Origin: RGZA01 sp964568585
GTDB taxonomy: Bacteria; Pseudomonadota; Alphaproteobacteria; UBA9219; RGZA01
DNA length: 64,000 nucleotides
Direction: 5' to 3'
Assembly (NCBI GenBank): GCA_964568585.1
Contig: CAZMQI010000001.1
Coordinates: forward strand, 108,954-172,953
The notes beneath the pieces were generated by a model. It did no database searches, was not told the DNA's origin, and saw nothing but the letters and a program-made list of their open reading frames with translations. This document shows, one piece after another, positions 27,207 to 38,600 of the stretch; position 1 is the first letter of the stretch; each line of letters opens with the position of its first letter. The position numbers and the translations under genes were made by a program.

Positions 27207-28444
27207 GGCGCGTTACCCGCCACATTTGAATTCATCTGAAGTTGTGCCACGATCTGCTTGCTCAGCTGATTTTTGTTAGCGCCGGAATAATCACTCCATG
27301 CACGCTCTATCTGCGCGCGCAGCGCAGCTTGTTTATCTGGCGAATTTTTAAGATTTACAATCGCAATTGCTGTCGCTTTTGGATTATTTAACTCAATTGC
27401 TGGGTTGATATTCAAAAACTCAAAACCGCGCAGGGATTCCTTTGTCGCGATGATAGGGCTTCCTGCCATCGCCGCTTCCAATACCTTTATCTTGATGCCG
27501 CCACCATGGACCACAGGGCTGATGACTGCCAGGCAATCACGCAGAATATCTGAAAGCTGTTCATCCGAGACAAACCCCATGTGTTTAATATTGGGCTGCA
27601 TAGCATTTTCTAAATCTGCAGTGCCCTTCCCCACCAGCATAATGGATATATCTGGGTCCTGTGACAAAAGCGCGGGTGAAAGCTTATTAATTATCCATTC
27701 AAGTGCAGCTTTGTTTGGCGCAAACCCCGCACCTCCGACAAACACCACATAAGGTTTGGCGGCAACTCTATCAGCCTTATCAAGCTTTCGTTCAGTAAGC
27801 GTAGGACATAATGAAATGGTGTTGGCATTTAGCCAGCTATACCATTGCTCATCCCACTGCGATAAAAACACCGTTAATGCCGCACGCTTGATAAGTATAC
27901 TTTCTACAACCAATGACTTGAATGCATCATCAAATAAAAAGATTTTTGCTACGATGTTTTTGTTCAAACGGCTGGTTCCCAACAGATATAGCGGCGTTAC
28001 ATCATGGGCAATCAATATCGCTTTATGCTTCAATGATAATAATGCGGATGGCTGAATATTACATATCGCCAGCATATGATCGATAACGACCAAATCATAA
28101 TCCATGGTCAATGCCGCCGCTATCTCTTGCTGCGCGGACTTACTGAGGAATGCATAAGATGCAAGCGGTGCAATATTACAGAATATATGCTTTAGTTTAT
28201 TCTTTATGCGCGACAACCCGCCTGCTTCAGTTTGCAAATCGCCAGTATAGATTTTAAAGTTTGGCCACGGGCTTTCTACAGGTCTTACCGCAGCACCAGC
28301 AATACCAGCCTGCACGATAATCCCGTGCAATTCGATGCTTTGAAGCTGAACCAGCTCCAGAATATGTTCGCGCAGCACATTATCCATGCCGCTGCTCGGC
28401 GCAACAGGATTTCCTACACCTATATATAGTACCTTTTTACCCAT
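27203..28444 (-). CDS. Glycosyltransferase, GT-B fold (Glyco_trans_1_4-like)
   Basis: This 413-residue glycosyltransferase has KVLYIGVGNPVAPSSGMD at its N-terminus, DYDLVVIDHM and LIAHDVTPLYLLG in the acceptor domain, and PYVVFVGGAGFAPNKAALEW plus PVVHGGGIKIKVLEAAMAGSPIIAT in the donor domain. The last motif (GGGIKxKxLE) is typical of one GT4 subgroup, in which the EX7E lysine/glutamate region is recognisable. It overlaps the upstream GT by 8 nt and the downstream flippase by 4 nt, so it is firmly in the exopolysaccharide operon. The sugar is unknown. Confidence 0.85.
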   Translation of the reverse strand: MGKKVLYIGVGNPVAPSSGMDNVLREHILELVQLQSIELHGIIVQAGIAGAAVRPVESPWPNFKIYTGDLQTEAGGLSRIKNKLKHIFCNIAPLASYAFLSKSAQQEIAAALTMDYDLVVIDHMLAICNIQPSALLSLKHKAILIAHDVTPLYLLGTSRLNKNIVAKIFLFDDAFKSLVVESILIKRAALTVFLSQWDEQWYSWLNANTISLCPTLTERKLDKADRVAAKPYVVFVGGAGFAPNKAALEWIINKLSPALLSQDPDISIMLVGKGTADLENAMQPNIKHMGFVSDEQLSDILRDCLAVISPVVHGGGIKIKVLEAAMAGSPIIATKESLRGFEFLNINPAIELNNPKATAIAIVNLKNSPDKQAALRAQIERAWSDYSGANKNQLSKQIVAQLQMNSNVAGNAP

Positions 28445-29648
28445 TATTGCTTCTGCTCATTAAGCATTCGTTGTAGCAAGCCAGATAACGAGCAACAACG
28501 GTACGTTCACTCAATTCATCTTTCCAAGCCTGCTTTGCATCAACAGGTTGCGCCATGACACCCCTACCCTGCATGGCTTCGCTCATCTCTATTCCCAGAC
28601 GCTGTGCGTTTCCTGCTGGCACGGCAATACCACGCACACCCATTTCCAGATATTCCGGCATGCCACCCATTTTTGAAATGATAAGTGGAATATGCCACGC
28701 AGCCGCCTCGGCAATCACACCGGGTAATGGCTCTGGCCATAGGGATGGCACAATCGATACATCGACCTGTTTATAAAAATCATCCGCTTTGACAAACCCA
28801 AGCCATTCAATACTGGCTTGCGGATATGCAGCTTTTAAACGTGCTACATATTCTTCGCGGCCTCGGCCTGCAATCAATAAACGCCAACCATCTTTTGGTA
28901 ATTGAGATGTTGCTTGTAACAATACTTCGATGCCCTTTTCTTCTTCAACACGGCCAATAAATCCGAATGTAAGCGCAGCATTGGGATGGTTTGGGGTGGG
29001 TGCAATATCAGCAGTCTCGCCAATATTATAAATCACATGGCGTTTTGCACTGGGGAAGAAGCCATTTTTTATATGCTGGTTGGCAACAAACTTACTAACC
29101 CCCACCACATGGGAAACACGACGCGATGCAGCACGTTTCGGGATGCTCATACTCACACATAGCGCACAGCGCTTATCACACAACTTGCCATGGTTGAATA
29201 ATGTAGCGCGCGGACAAAGCAGGGCGTAATCATGCAAGGTATGCACAATGCTAATACCGCGCTTTGCTGCTTCATTCCATGCTGCAACCGAAAATCCAGC
29301 CAGATTATTGCTATTCAATATCTCCGGCTTTTCAATATCGAGTATGTTACCGATACGCACCGCCGCCTTCACATTCCACATATCAATCGTGTGCCACAAT
29401 AAACGCTTCCACGCAGAGGGCTTGGATGAACCGGTAAACGGCCAATAGATATTATCAATCGGCAAATAATAAACTTTAACACCATTACATATTTCAATTT
29501 TTTCTTGCTGGCTATCATGTAGTGTAATGACAACAATCTCATGTCCCGCGCGTACCAAAGCCGCCGCAAGTTTTGCAGTCACTTTTTCTGCACCACCAAC
29601 GATATTTGGCGGATAAAGCGTGCTGATTATGCATAATTTCATATGCAT
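28437..29648 (-). CDS. GT4-family glycosyltransferase
   Basis: The 403-residue GT-B enzyme starts LCIISTLYPPNIVGGAEKV, with the glycine-rich acceptor loop. It has a four-cysteine cluster between residues 165 and 185 (CPRATLF, CDKRCALC), the donor motif TFGFIGRVEEEKGIEVLL, and the EX7E motif WPEPLPGVIAEAAAWHIPLI. The cysteine cluster is common in one GT4 subgroup and may bind a metal. It is the first gene of the minus-strand operon that continues through a second GT, the flippase and the pyruvyl transferase. An in-frame ATG two codons later is an equally good start. Confidence 0.87.
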   Translation of the reverse strand: MHMKLCIISTLYPPNIVGGAEKVTAKLAAALVRAGHEIVVITLHDSQQEKIEICNGVKVYYLPIDNIYWPFTGSSKPSAWKRLLWHTIDMWNVKAAVRIGNILDIEKPEILNSNNLAGFSVAAWNEAAKRGISIVHTLHDYALLCPRATLFNHGKLCDKRCALCVSMSIPKRAASRRVSHVVGVSKFVANQHIKNGFFPSAKRHVIYNIGETADIAPTPNHPNAALTFGFIGRVEEEKGIEVLLQATSQLPKDGWRLLIAGRGREEYVARLKAAYPQASIEWLGFVKADDFYKQVDVSIVPSLWPEPLPGVIAEAAAWHIPLIISKMGGMPEYLEMGVRGIAVPAGNAQRLGIEMSEAMQGRGVMAQPVDAKQAWKDELSERTVVARYLACYNECLMSRSNNG

Positions 29649-29696
29649 CTATATACGGGAATACCTGCTTAAATAGAAGCGGGTTTTAAAGGCGAT

Positions 29697-32600
29697 TTAG
29701 CGCAGCATTCCAAGGGTTGGGAGCTTGCGTTGGCGCTTTTGCCATTCATCATCGAATAGTAAAAACTCTGGTATGGTGCGCGGTGTCTGCACACCCTTCT
29801 TCACCGTATTAGGAAGCTGCTGTGCAAGCGATAATGAATCCGAGGCCGCAGTTGGGACTGGCACAATCACAACGACGGGTGGCATAGTGATGATGTCAGA
29901 CATTGCAAATGCACTGGTGTTATAGGTGTAGTTTCCACTATCTATTCCGGTCAAACCAATGCCCGTTACGGTGACTGGTTTATTTACGCCAATGCTACTA
30001 TTGGCATAGGTTGCAGAGCCATAGCTGAGCGTAAGAATATCTCCCGATACACGGTTATCGCTAAGCGTGATGACTGCGGCCGCATTACCATCATAAATTT
30101 TATTAGTGCTGTTCGCGCTAATGAGCAAGGCGCGCGGCGTAATATCGGCGCTGGTGCTCGCAGTGCTGCTGGTTACGTAATTGCCAGCCGCCGAACCAAC
30201 CAGACTAATTCCAACCACACTAATCGCCTTTCCGGTTCCTACATTTTTGTCAGAGAAGTTTGCAGTATAGCTGTAACCAAGCGCATCACCCGTTATGCGG
30301 TTATCCGTGATGGTCAATGCTGCATTAGTTGAACCATTATAAACCTTATCATTACCTGTGACGCTGGCGACCAGTGTACGCGGGGTGATATTGGCATTGG
30401 CGCTTGCGGTGGTGTTGAAGCTGTAATTGCCAGCATCACCAGTCGCGATGTTAATACCCGTTACGCTGATTGCTTTTGCCGTGCCAACATTCTTGTTAGC
30501 AAAATTTGCTGTGCCATAAGTGGTATTGAATACATCGCCAGCTACGCGATTATCGTTCAGGGTAACAGATGCTGTTGTTAAACCATCATAGACTTTACTT
30601 GACCCTACCGCACCGATGGTCAATGCGCGTTTGGTAATATTCGCAGCAGCACTTGCGGTTGTATTGAATGTATAGTTCGCGGCATCACCTGTTGCAATAT
30701 TCAAACCCGTTATGCTGATTGCCTTGCCGATACCAACATTTTTATCGCCAAAGTTTGCAGCGCCATAGCTGGTGGTGAACACATCACCCGCAACACGGTC
30801 ATCACTGAAATTCACGCCAGCGGTTGTCAGGCCATTATATATCTTATTCACCCCTGTTGCACTGATGGTCAGGCTGCGCTGCGTGATGTTCGCAGATGTG
30901 CTTGCCGTTGTATTGAAGCTGTAATTCGCGGCATCCCCGGTTGAGATATTGATACCCGTAATGCTGATAGCCTTACCGGTTCCCGCATTCTTATCACTGA
31001 AGTTTCCGGTATAGCTCGTATTAAACACATCACCCGCCACGCGGTCATCAGTCAAGGTTGCAGTTGCGGTTGTCAATCCATCATAGGTTTTGTTGTTGCC
31101 CGTCGCACTGATGGTCAGTGAGCGCTGCGTGATATCTGCGCTGGTGCTTGCGGTCGTGGCATAGCTGTAATTGCCACTATCGGTTCCAGTCAGATTAATG
31201 CCGGTTACGCTAACAGTTTTAGCAGTGCCCACGTTCTTGTTAGCAAAGCTTCCGGTATAGTTGATTGTAAATACATCACCTGCAACGCGGTTATCACCAA
31301 AATTCACAGATGCCGTCGTCAGGCCATTATAAACTTTATTCACACCGGTTGCGCTGATGGTCAATGCGCGTTGCGTAATATCCGCAGATGTCGATGCGGT
31401 TGTATTAAAGCTGTAATTCGCGGCATCACCGGTTGAGATATTGATGCCTGTGATACTGATTGACTTACCAGTGCCTGCATTCTTATCGCCAAAGTTTCCG
31501 GTATAGGTGGTATTGAATACATCACCCGCCACGCGGTCATCGGTCAAGGTTGCAGTCGCAGTGGTTAAACCGTCATAGACCTTGTTGATACCAGTAGCAG
31601 AAATCGTCAATGTGCGCTGTAAAATCGTTGCCGATGCACTTGCGGTTGTATTGAAGGTATAGTTACCGCTATCGGTATCGGTTACAGTGATACCGGTTAC
31701 GCCGATGGTCTTGCCGATACCAACATTTTTATCGCCAAAGCTTGCACCAGTATAAGCGGTGGTCAACACGTCGCCTGCAACACGGTTATCACCCAGCGTT
31801 ACGGTCGCACCCGTCAATCCGTTATACACACGATCAGTGCCCGTTGCCGTCACCGTCAACGGGCGCTGCGTAATCGTCAAACCAGTTGGTGCTGCCAAAT
31901 AAGTGATGTTGTAATTGCCTGCAAGACCGGATGTGAAGTTTGCACCATTCGCCGAAAGTGTCCAAGGCGTTGCGCGATAATTATAATTACCGGATGAAGA
32001 AAGTGTTGCATCGGTTGTCAACGCCAAGGTCGCAGCATCCGTACTATAGAACGAACCGCTGGCAAGCGTATAGGCGCTGGTGCTCGGCGCATTGCCATAT
32101 ACTCTGGTTTGGTCACTTACCTGTACCGTAATTTGGCGTTGACCAACGGTCAGCCCAGTTGGCGATACGTAATTGAACCCATAACCAAGATTGGATATGA
32201 ATGTGCTACCATTATTAGTGATGGTAAAGCTGGTGCCGGCATTATCACCCTGAACATAACTGGTTGAAAAATTACCAACTCCACCTACCGAGCCTTGCGA
32301 TGTATCAAGAGCATTCAAATAACCAGATGTTTGCAACGTATAACCTGTTGGCGGTATAATCGCGTCACCATAATTGTAAGATTGGGGATCAATTTGTACG
32401 TCAAGCAATGGTGTATATGAATATAGCAACCCGTTACCCGTAGAAAGCGTTGGGCATACACCGCCATAGGTGCACGTGTAACGATTAAATGCGTTACTCA
32501 TGGTTTCTTCACCGGTTGCGTCTGTCGGGTTGGCACTGTACACCAACCAACGTCCGCCTGCGCCGGTCGTCAACGGATTTGCACCAGCGGTATTAATGAA

Positions 32601-35600
32601 ATTACGGCCCGCTGACAGAATGATGGCATTTGCCGATGTATTGGTGGTGGCAATCGTTTGGGTCAACAACACATCACGTACAGCTTGGACAAGAATGGGG
32701 TCAGCACTTGTTAGAGCAACCGTGCTTGCAAAGTCATTACCCGTAATAAATGATACAGGGTCACTCCACGATGCTGTGGAATTGGTGAGTGCGCCAGCGG
32801 TTGTGCTACCAAATACCAACGAACCCCAACCATTCACAACGCGGCCCATTTCAGTAGTACTGAAATTAAGTCCGGAAGTGGTTAATGCATCTGCCGCAGC
32901 TGTACCGATATTCACGGCACGGCCAGCGGTTGGAGCAAACGTAAGCGTACCTGTACCAATCATATTAGCACTTAATGTTACGTTGTCTGCGGTAATGGTC
33001 ACGTTGCCAAGCGGCGCTGTGCCGCCAGTAATCCCTGAGAATGTAACCGTACCTGTCCCCGCACTGACGTTGAGATTTTCACTGACACCGCCAGCAGTTC
33101 CATTGATCGTGCTTCCGAATGCAATCGCAGCGTTGGTTGAAGTAATATTTACAGTTGCGGCTTCAGCAATTACAAGCGCGTTACTGAATGTCATAGTACC
33201 CGTGCTGGTGATATCACTTGCAAGGGCAGTGCTGGTATTATTTGAAATGGTGATGGTGGTAGTCGTGTTAATTGGCCGAGCAATAGTTAGTGTTGCAAAA
33301 CCCTGCAAGTTAATTGCACCGAAGGTCGCGCCTTGACGGATGAGATTTGTGCTATTCAACGTTAAACTTGGGCGCGTCCCATTAATGCCTGAAAGCAGGG
33401 TAAGGTTACCCGTACCCACCGAAATGGTACCAAGCATATTCATGTTACCAGTACCACCCACAGCGCCGTTGGCAGCCTGCATGCTGATTGCTGTTGCAGC
33501 GCCGCCCGTGATGGTACGTGTTGCACTGATATTTAAATCACGATTGGATATCAGTGCGATTGCGCCGGAGCTTGTCAAGTTGCGATTGACGGTAAAATCC
33601 AAAAACCCGCTTATGGTAATCGCACCAAGCGTTGCGCCTTGTTGTGTGAAATTGCTTGTCGTCATCGTATAAGATGGGCGCGTACCGTTAATACCGGATG
33701 TAAGCGTAAGCGCGCCTGATCCGACCGAAAGATTACCATTAATGGTAAGATTACCTGTTCCCAACACAACGTTATTGGCGGCAGTTAAACTCAGCCCACC
33801 CGCAGCGCCGGTGGTGATGGTCTGTGATACGTTCAATGTTAAATCGCGCTGTGCGCCGATGGTAATACCCGCATTTCCTGGCAGGTTCATGGCAACAGTT
33901 ATATCACGCAACCCTGTAATGCTGGTTGCACCCACGGTGGCACCAAGTAATGCGAGGGAGCTGCTGTTTAACGTTAAATCAGGACGTGTACCATTAACGC
34001 CGGAAACGAGCGTCAACGCACCTGTACCAATATTGATTTTACCACCCAAGGTTAAATTACCTGTACCAGCCACCACCGCATTAGCGGCACGCATACTTAC
34101 GCCGCCTGTTGCACCTGTTGTTATCACACTGCTTGCATTGGTGATGACATCGCGTAGCGCCAGCACTGTGAAGACACCTGCGCCGCCAACGGTAATGGTT
34201 TGCGATGCACTAAGAATAAAATCGCGCTGTGGATTAATCGTAATCGCTCCGTTACTCGTCATCGCTTTTGAAACGGTTACATCCTGGAAGCCATTGATGG
34301 TTACAACGCCAACCGTCGCCGCGTTTTGAGTATAGGTTGTGTTATCAATCGTCCATGATGGGCGCGTGCCATTGATGCCAGATGTAAGCGTAAGCACGCC
34401 AGACCCAACCGAAAGATTTCCGCCAAGCGTCAAATTACCTGTACCTGCGACAACGTTGTTTGCAGCGCGCAAACTTATACCACCCGTGGCGCCCGTTGTA
34501 ATCACGCTACTTGCATTGGCGGTGATATCACGCAAGGCCAATACCGTGAATACACCTGCGCCGCCAACGGTAATCGTTTGCGATGCGCTAAGAGTAAAAT
34601 TACGTTGCGGATTAATGGTGATTGAGCTACTTCCCGTAACGGCTTTGGAAACAGTAACGTCTTGGAACCCGTTGATGGTAACTGTGCCCACCGTCGCAGC
34701 GTTTTGTGTATAGGTAGTATTATCCATCGTCCATGATGGGCGTGTGCCATTGATACCCGACAGCAAGGTAAGTGTACCCGAACCCACCGCGATATTTCCG
34801 CCAAGCGTCAAATTACCTGTACCTGCAACAACGTTGTTTGCAGCGGTAAGCGAGATAGAACCAGTAGTACCAGCACTAATCACACTGGTTGCGGCTGCGG
34901 TAATATCACGTAGCGCCAGAATGGTAATCGTAGATGCAGAGTTAGTTGAAAGCGTAAAACCTGAATTGAGAATAAAATCACGCTGCGGTGAAATAGTAAT
35001 AGCGCCGCTTCCTGGCAAGTTCATAGCCAACGTTACGTCTTGGATGCCCGTTATGCTAACTGCACCAACGGTCGCACCCAACAAGCCAAGGCTAGTCGAA
35101 TTCAAAGTAAGCGATGGTCGCGTGCCATTGATACCGGAAACAAGCGTTAATGCACCTGTACCGATATTTATCTTACCGCCCAAAGTTAAATTACCTGTAC
35201 CAGCAACCACCGCATTCGCTGCACGCAAACTTACGCCGCCCGTTGCACCTGTTGTAATCACGCTGCTTGCATTGGTTGTAATATTACGCTGTGCAAGCAC
35301 TGTGAACACACCCGCTCCGCCAACCGTGATGGTTTGCGATGCACTGAGAATAAAATCACGCTGTGGATTAATCGTAATCGCGCCACTACCCGTCATTGCC
35401 TTTGAAACGGTCACGTCCTGAAAACCATTGATGGTCACAACACCAACCGTACCTGCTAATTGGGTATAGGTTGAATTATCAATCGTCCATGATGGGCGCG
35501 TGCCATTGATACCGGAACTCAGCGTAAGCGCACCAGTACCGATAGAGATATTTCCGCCGAGTGTTAAATTGCCTGTGCCTGCGACAACATTATTAGCTGC

Positions 35601-38600
35601 TTGTAACGTGATAGAACCAGTGGTGCCTGCTGAAATAGTGCTGCCTGCGACCGACGTAATATCCCGTAATGCTAAAATGGTGATTGCTGACGCACCGGTT
35701 GTTGCCAGCGTTGCAGAGTTGTTGATGGTAAAACTTTGTTGCGGCGAAATGGTAATCACGCCGCTGCTAGTAATATTACGCGCCACCGTTACATCCAACA
35801 TCCCAGTTATGCTGATAGCTCCGATTGTTGCGCCAAGCGGCGTAAGCGTTGTGGTGTTAAGTGTCAGTGATGGACGTGTGCCATTGATACCCGAAACCAG
35901 CGTTAATCCGCCAGTACCCACCGAAATATTACCGGCGATGGTCAGATTACCAGTGCCAACGATCGAATTATTTGCAGCTTGCAGCGTCACACCGCTTACT
36001 GAATTCGATGAAACAGTTGTACCCGCACCAATGGTGATATCACGCTGCGCTAGCACTATAAAATTACTGTTTGCGGTGATTGACGCTGTACCACTGGTGA
36101 TGAAGTCACGCCCAGGATTGATAGTGATGTTGCCGGTACTGGTGATGACTGCAGTACCGCTCGCAAAGAAATCGCGCGTTGGATTGATTGCAGTAATAGC
36201 TGCACTTGATGCGACGTTCTTTGACAGCGTTATGTCTTGGAAACCGCTGAACGTCAGCGTGCCAACCGTTGCACCAAGCTGCGTAAAGGTACCTGAACTA
36301 ATCACCAGATTCGGGCGCGTACCATTAATACCCGACAGCAACGTCAGTGCACCCGACCCAACCGAGATACTACCATTCAAGTTTAAATTACCTGTTGCTG
36401 CAGTTGAACCACCAGCAGCTTGCAAATTCAATGAACCCGTTGCCGTGGTCGCAATCGAACCACCTGCGGTAATGGTCAAATCACGCGCCGCTGTGATTGC
36501 AACTGCATAACCAGGATTGGTACTGGTCAACGCACCACTTGCACCCACAATGAAATCACGTTGAGGAGCAATCGCGATAGTGCTCGCAGCGGTCAAGCTG
36601 CGGTTCAATGTTACATCCTGAAAACCTGAAATATTGATTGCGCCAATCGATGCGCCTTGCTGCGTGAAATTTGCCGTGCTGAGTGTGAGCGATGGGCGCG
36701 TGCCATTGATACCCGATACCAATGTCAATCCGCCCGACCCGACTGAAAGATTTCCGTTGATGGTCAGATTGCCTGTACCGCCGACTACGCCATTGGCTGC
36801 ACGAAGGTTCATCGTGCCGGCTGCGCCTGTCGTCAACGTCTTGGTTGCTGCAAGCGTCACATCGCGATTAGCCAATGCGGTGATGGAACCACCCGTTGAA
36901 ACGTCATCGTTGATGGTGATGCTACCCGCACCAGCGATATTTGCATTGAGGGTAATGCTACCAGAACCTGAATTGGTAATCGTGTTATTTACGATGATGT
37001 TGTTGGAAGCAGTAACGGTCAACCCGTTGGAACTGTTCCAAGCAACCGCATCTGTGAATGTGATATTACCCGTACCACCCGCCCCTGCTGCGCTGGTGAT
37101 CGTGACCGAACCGCTGGCTAGTGCATTTTGCAATGTGGTGACATTCAAATTTGATGTCGCAGCGCCCGTTGAATCAAATGGCGATGCACCAGTGATATCG
37201 CTATCCACTGCATTGCTGATAGTGATATCGGCCGGATCAAGCAACAACATACCATTCGATGCAAATGTCGAATGCGTATTCACCGTGCCGTTGAATGCTA
37301 GCCAATCCTTGCCGGAGATTTCGATGAAGCCGCCATTACCATCAATGCCCTTCGAGCTAACATCCGCATGGCCCTTGAACACCGACCCGTTATTCGACCA
37401 TGTGATGATGCGGCCCGCATGTCCTGCATCCGAACTTGCAACCATCATCACGTTTTTGTCGATAAACACGCGTGATGCTGTTGGCACAACGCCTGTTGGC
37501 GACAAGCCCGCGTAATATGCTGCAAAGAATGCTGCGGTTGGTGAACCGTTGATTGCAGAATAACCGCCAGGGGTATTCCCCCATTCAATCGCGGCAGATG
37601 GTTGGTGCAACATCCCGCGATATGCACCGCCATGATAATCACCGCCCACCAGAATTTCACCAGCGCCCGCATTTCCTGAAACATCCACGCGTGAGTCATT
37701 CATCAAGGCAATACGTTTGCCGATGATGTGTACGGCACCGCCCGTTTGACCAGCCGCAAGGCCCGATGCGTTAATCAATCCATCGATAATCACATCGCTT
37801 ACATCGTTGCCAGCAATTAAAACTTTGCTGCTACGTTGTGCGACCGATTTCGCGGCAATCATTCCTTGCGATGTCACAACACTATCGACGATATTTTTAC
37901 CAGCTGCAGCCGTCATCGCAACCAGCCCGCCATCAGCGTTGATTACGCCTGTATTGCGAACCAACTGCTTGGAAACATGATCGCTCACCGCAACTTCAAG
38001 CAGACCGTCGCCATAAAAATCTACCGTTGCCGTGTCGCCTGACGCCAAATGCACGCGGCCAAGACGCGCTGTAATCACGCCGCGGTTCTCAACGCGGGGG
38101 GCAACTAAGCCAACTAACCCCGCATCTTTTGCGGTAATGGTGCCCTCGTTGATAATTTGTGCGTTGGGGTTACCGGGTTTATCAAATACCAGCTTCCCGC
38201 CTGCCATGAACTGATCGTTACGGATATCGGATGTTGTTGCAATAAGACTGTTAACGTCAACTTGCGCGCCGCGTCCAAACACGACACCGTTTTGATTTAC
38301 AATAACAATGTTACCATTTGCGCTCAGTTGACCATCAATACGGCTGGCAGCATTGCTGTTAACACGGTTAAGAGCGATTGAACCGCTACCGGGTTGTTGG
38401 AATTCGGTGCGCTCATTCGGAGCAATATCAAATCCGCGCCAATCAATTACAGCGCGATCGGAATGTTGATTGATACGAACAGTTGATGCATTGCTGGTGA
38501 TTGTTGCGTTGCCAGCACTAACAACTCCGCCCTCCGGATTTGCACGCAGGGGTATTGCGTGGGTGAAGATCAACCACGCACAAAGACATCTCAGAAATTT

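Noticed and set aside
29890..36900. Possible CRISPR or other non-coding repeat array
   Set aside because: Repeats of about 246 and 370 nt preserve an open reading frame and encode known adhesin modules; there are no short palindromic repeats with unique spacers.
32500..37515. Several long plus-strand open frames antisense to the adhesin gene
   Set aside because: They are hydrophobic, repeat at the same spacing as the adhesin repeats, and lack ribosome sites; they are shadows of the repetitive gene on the other strand.
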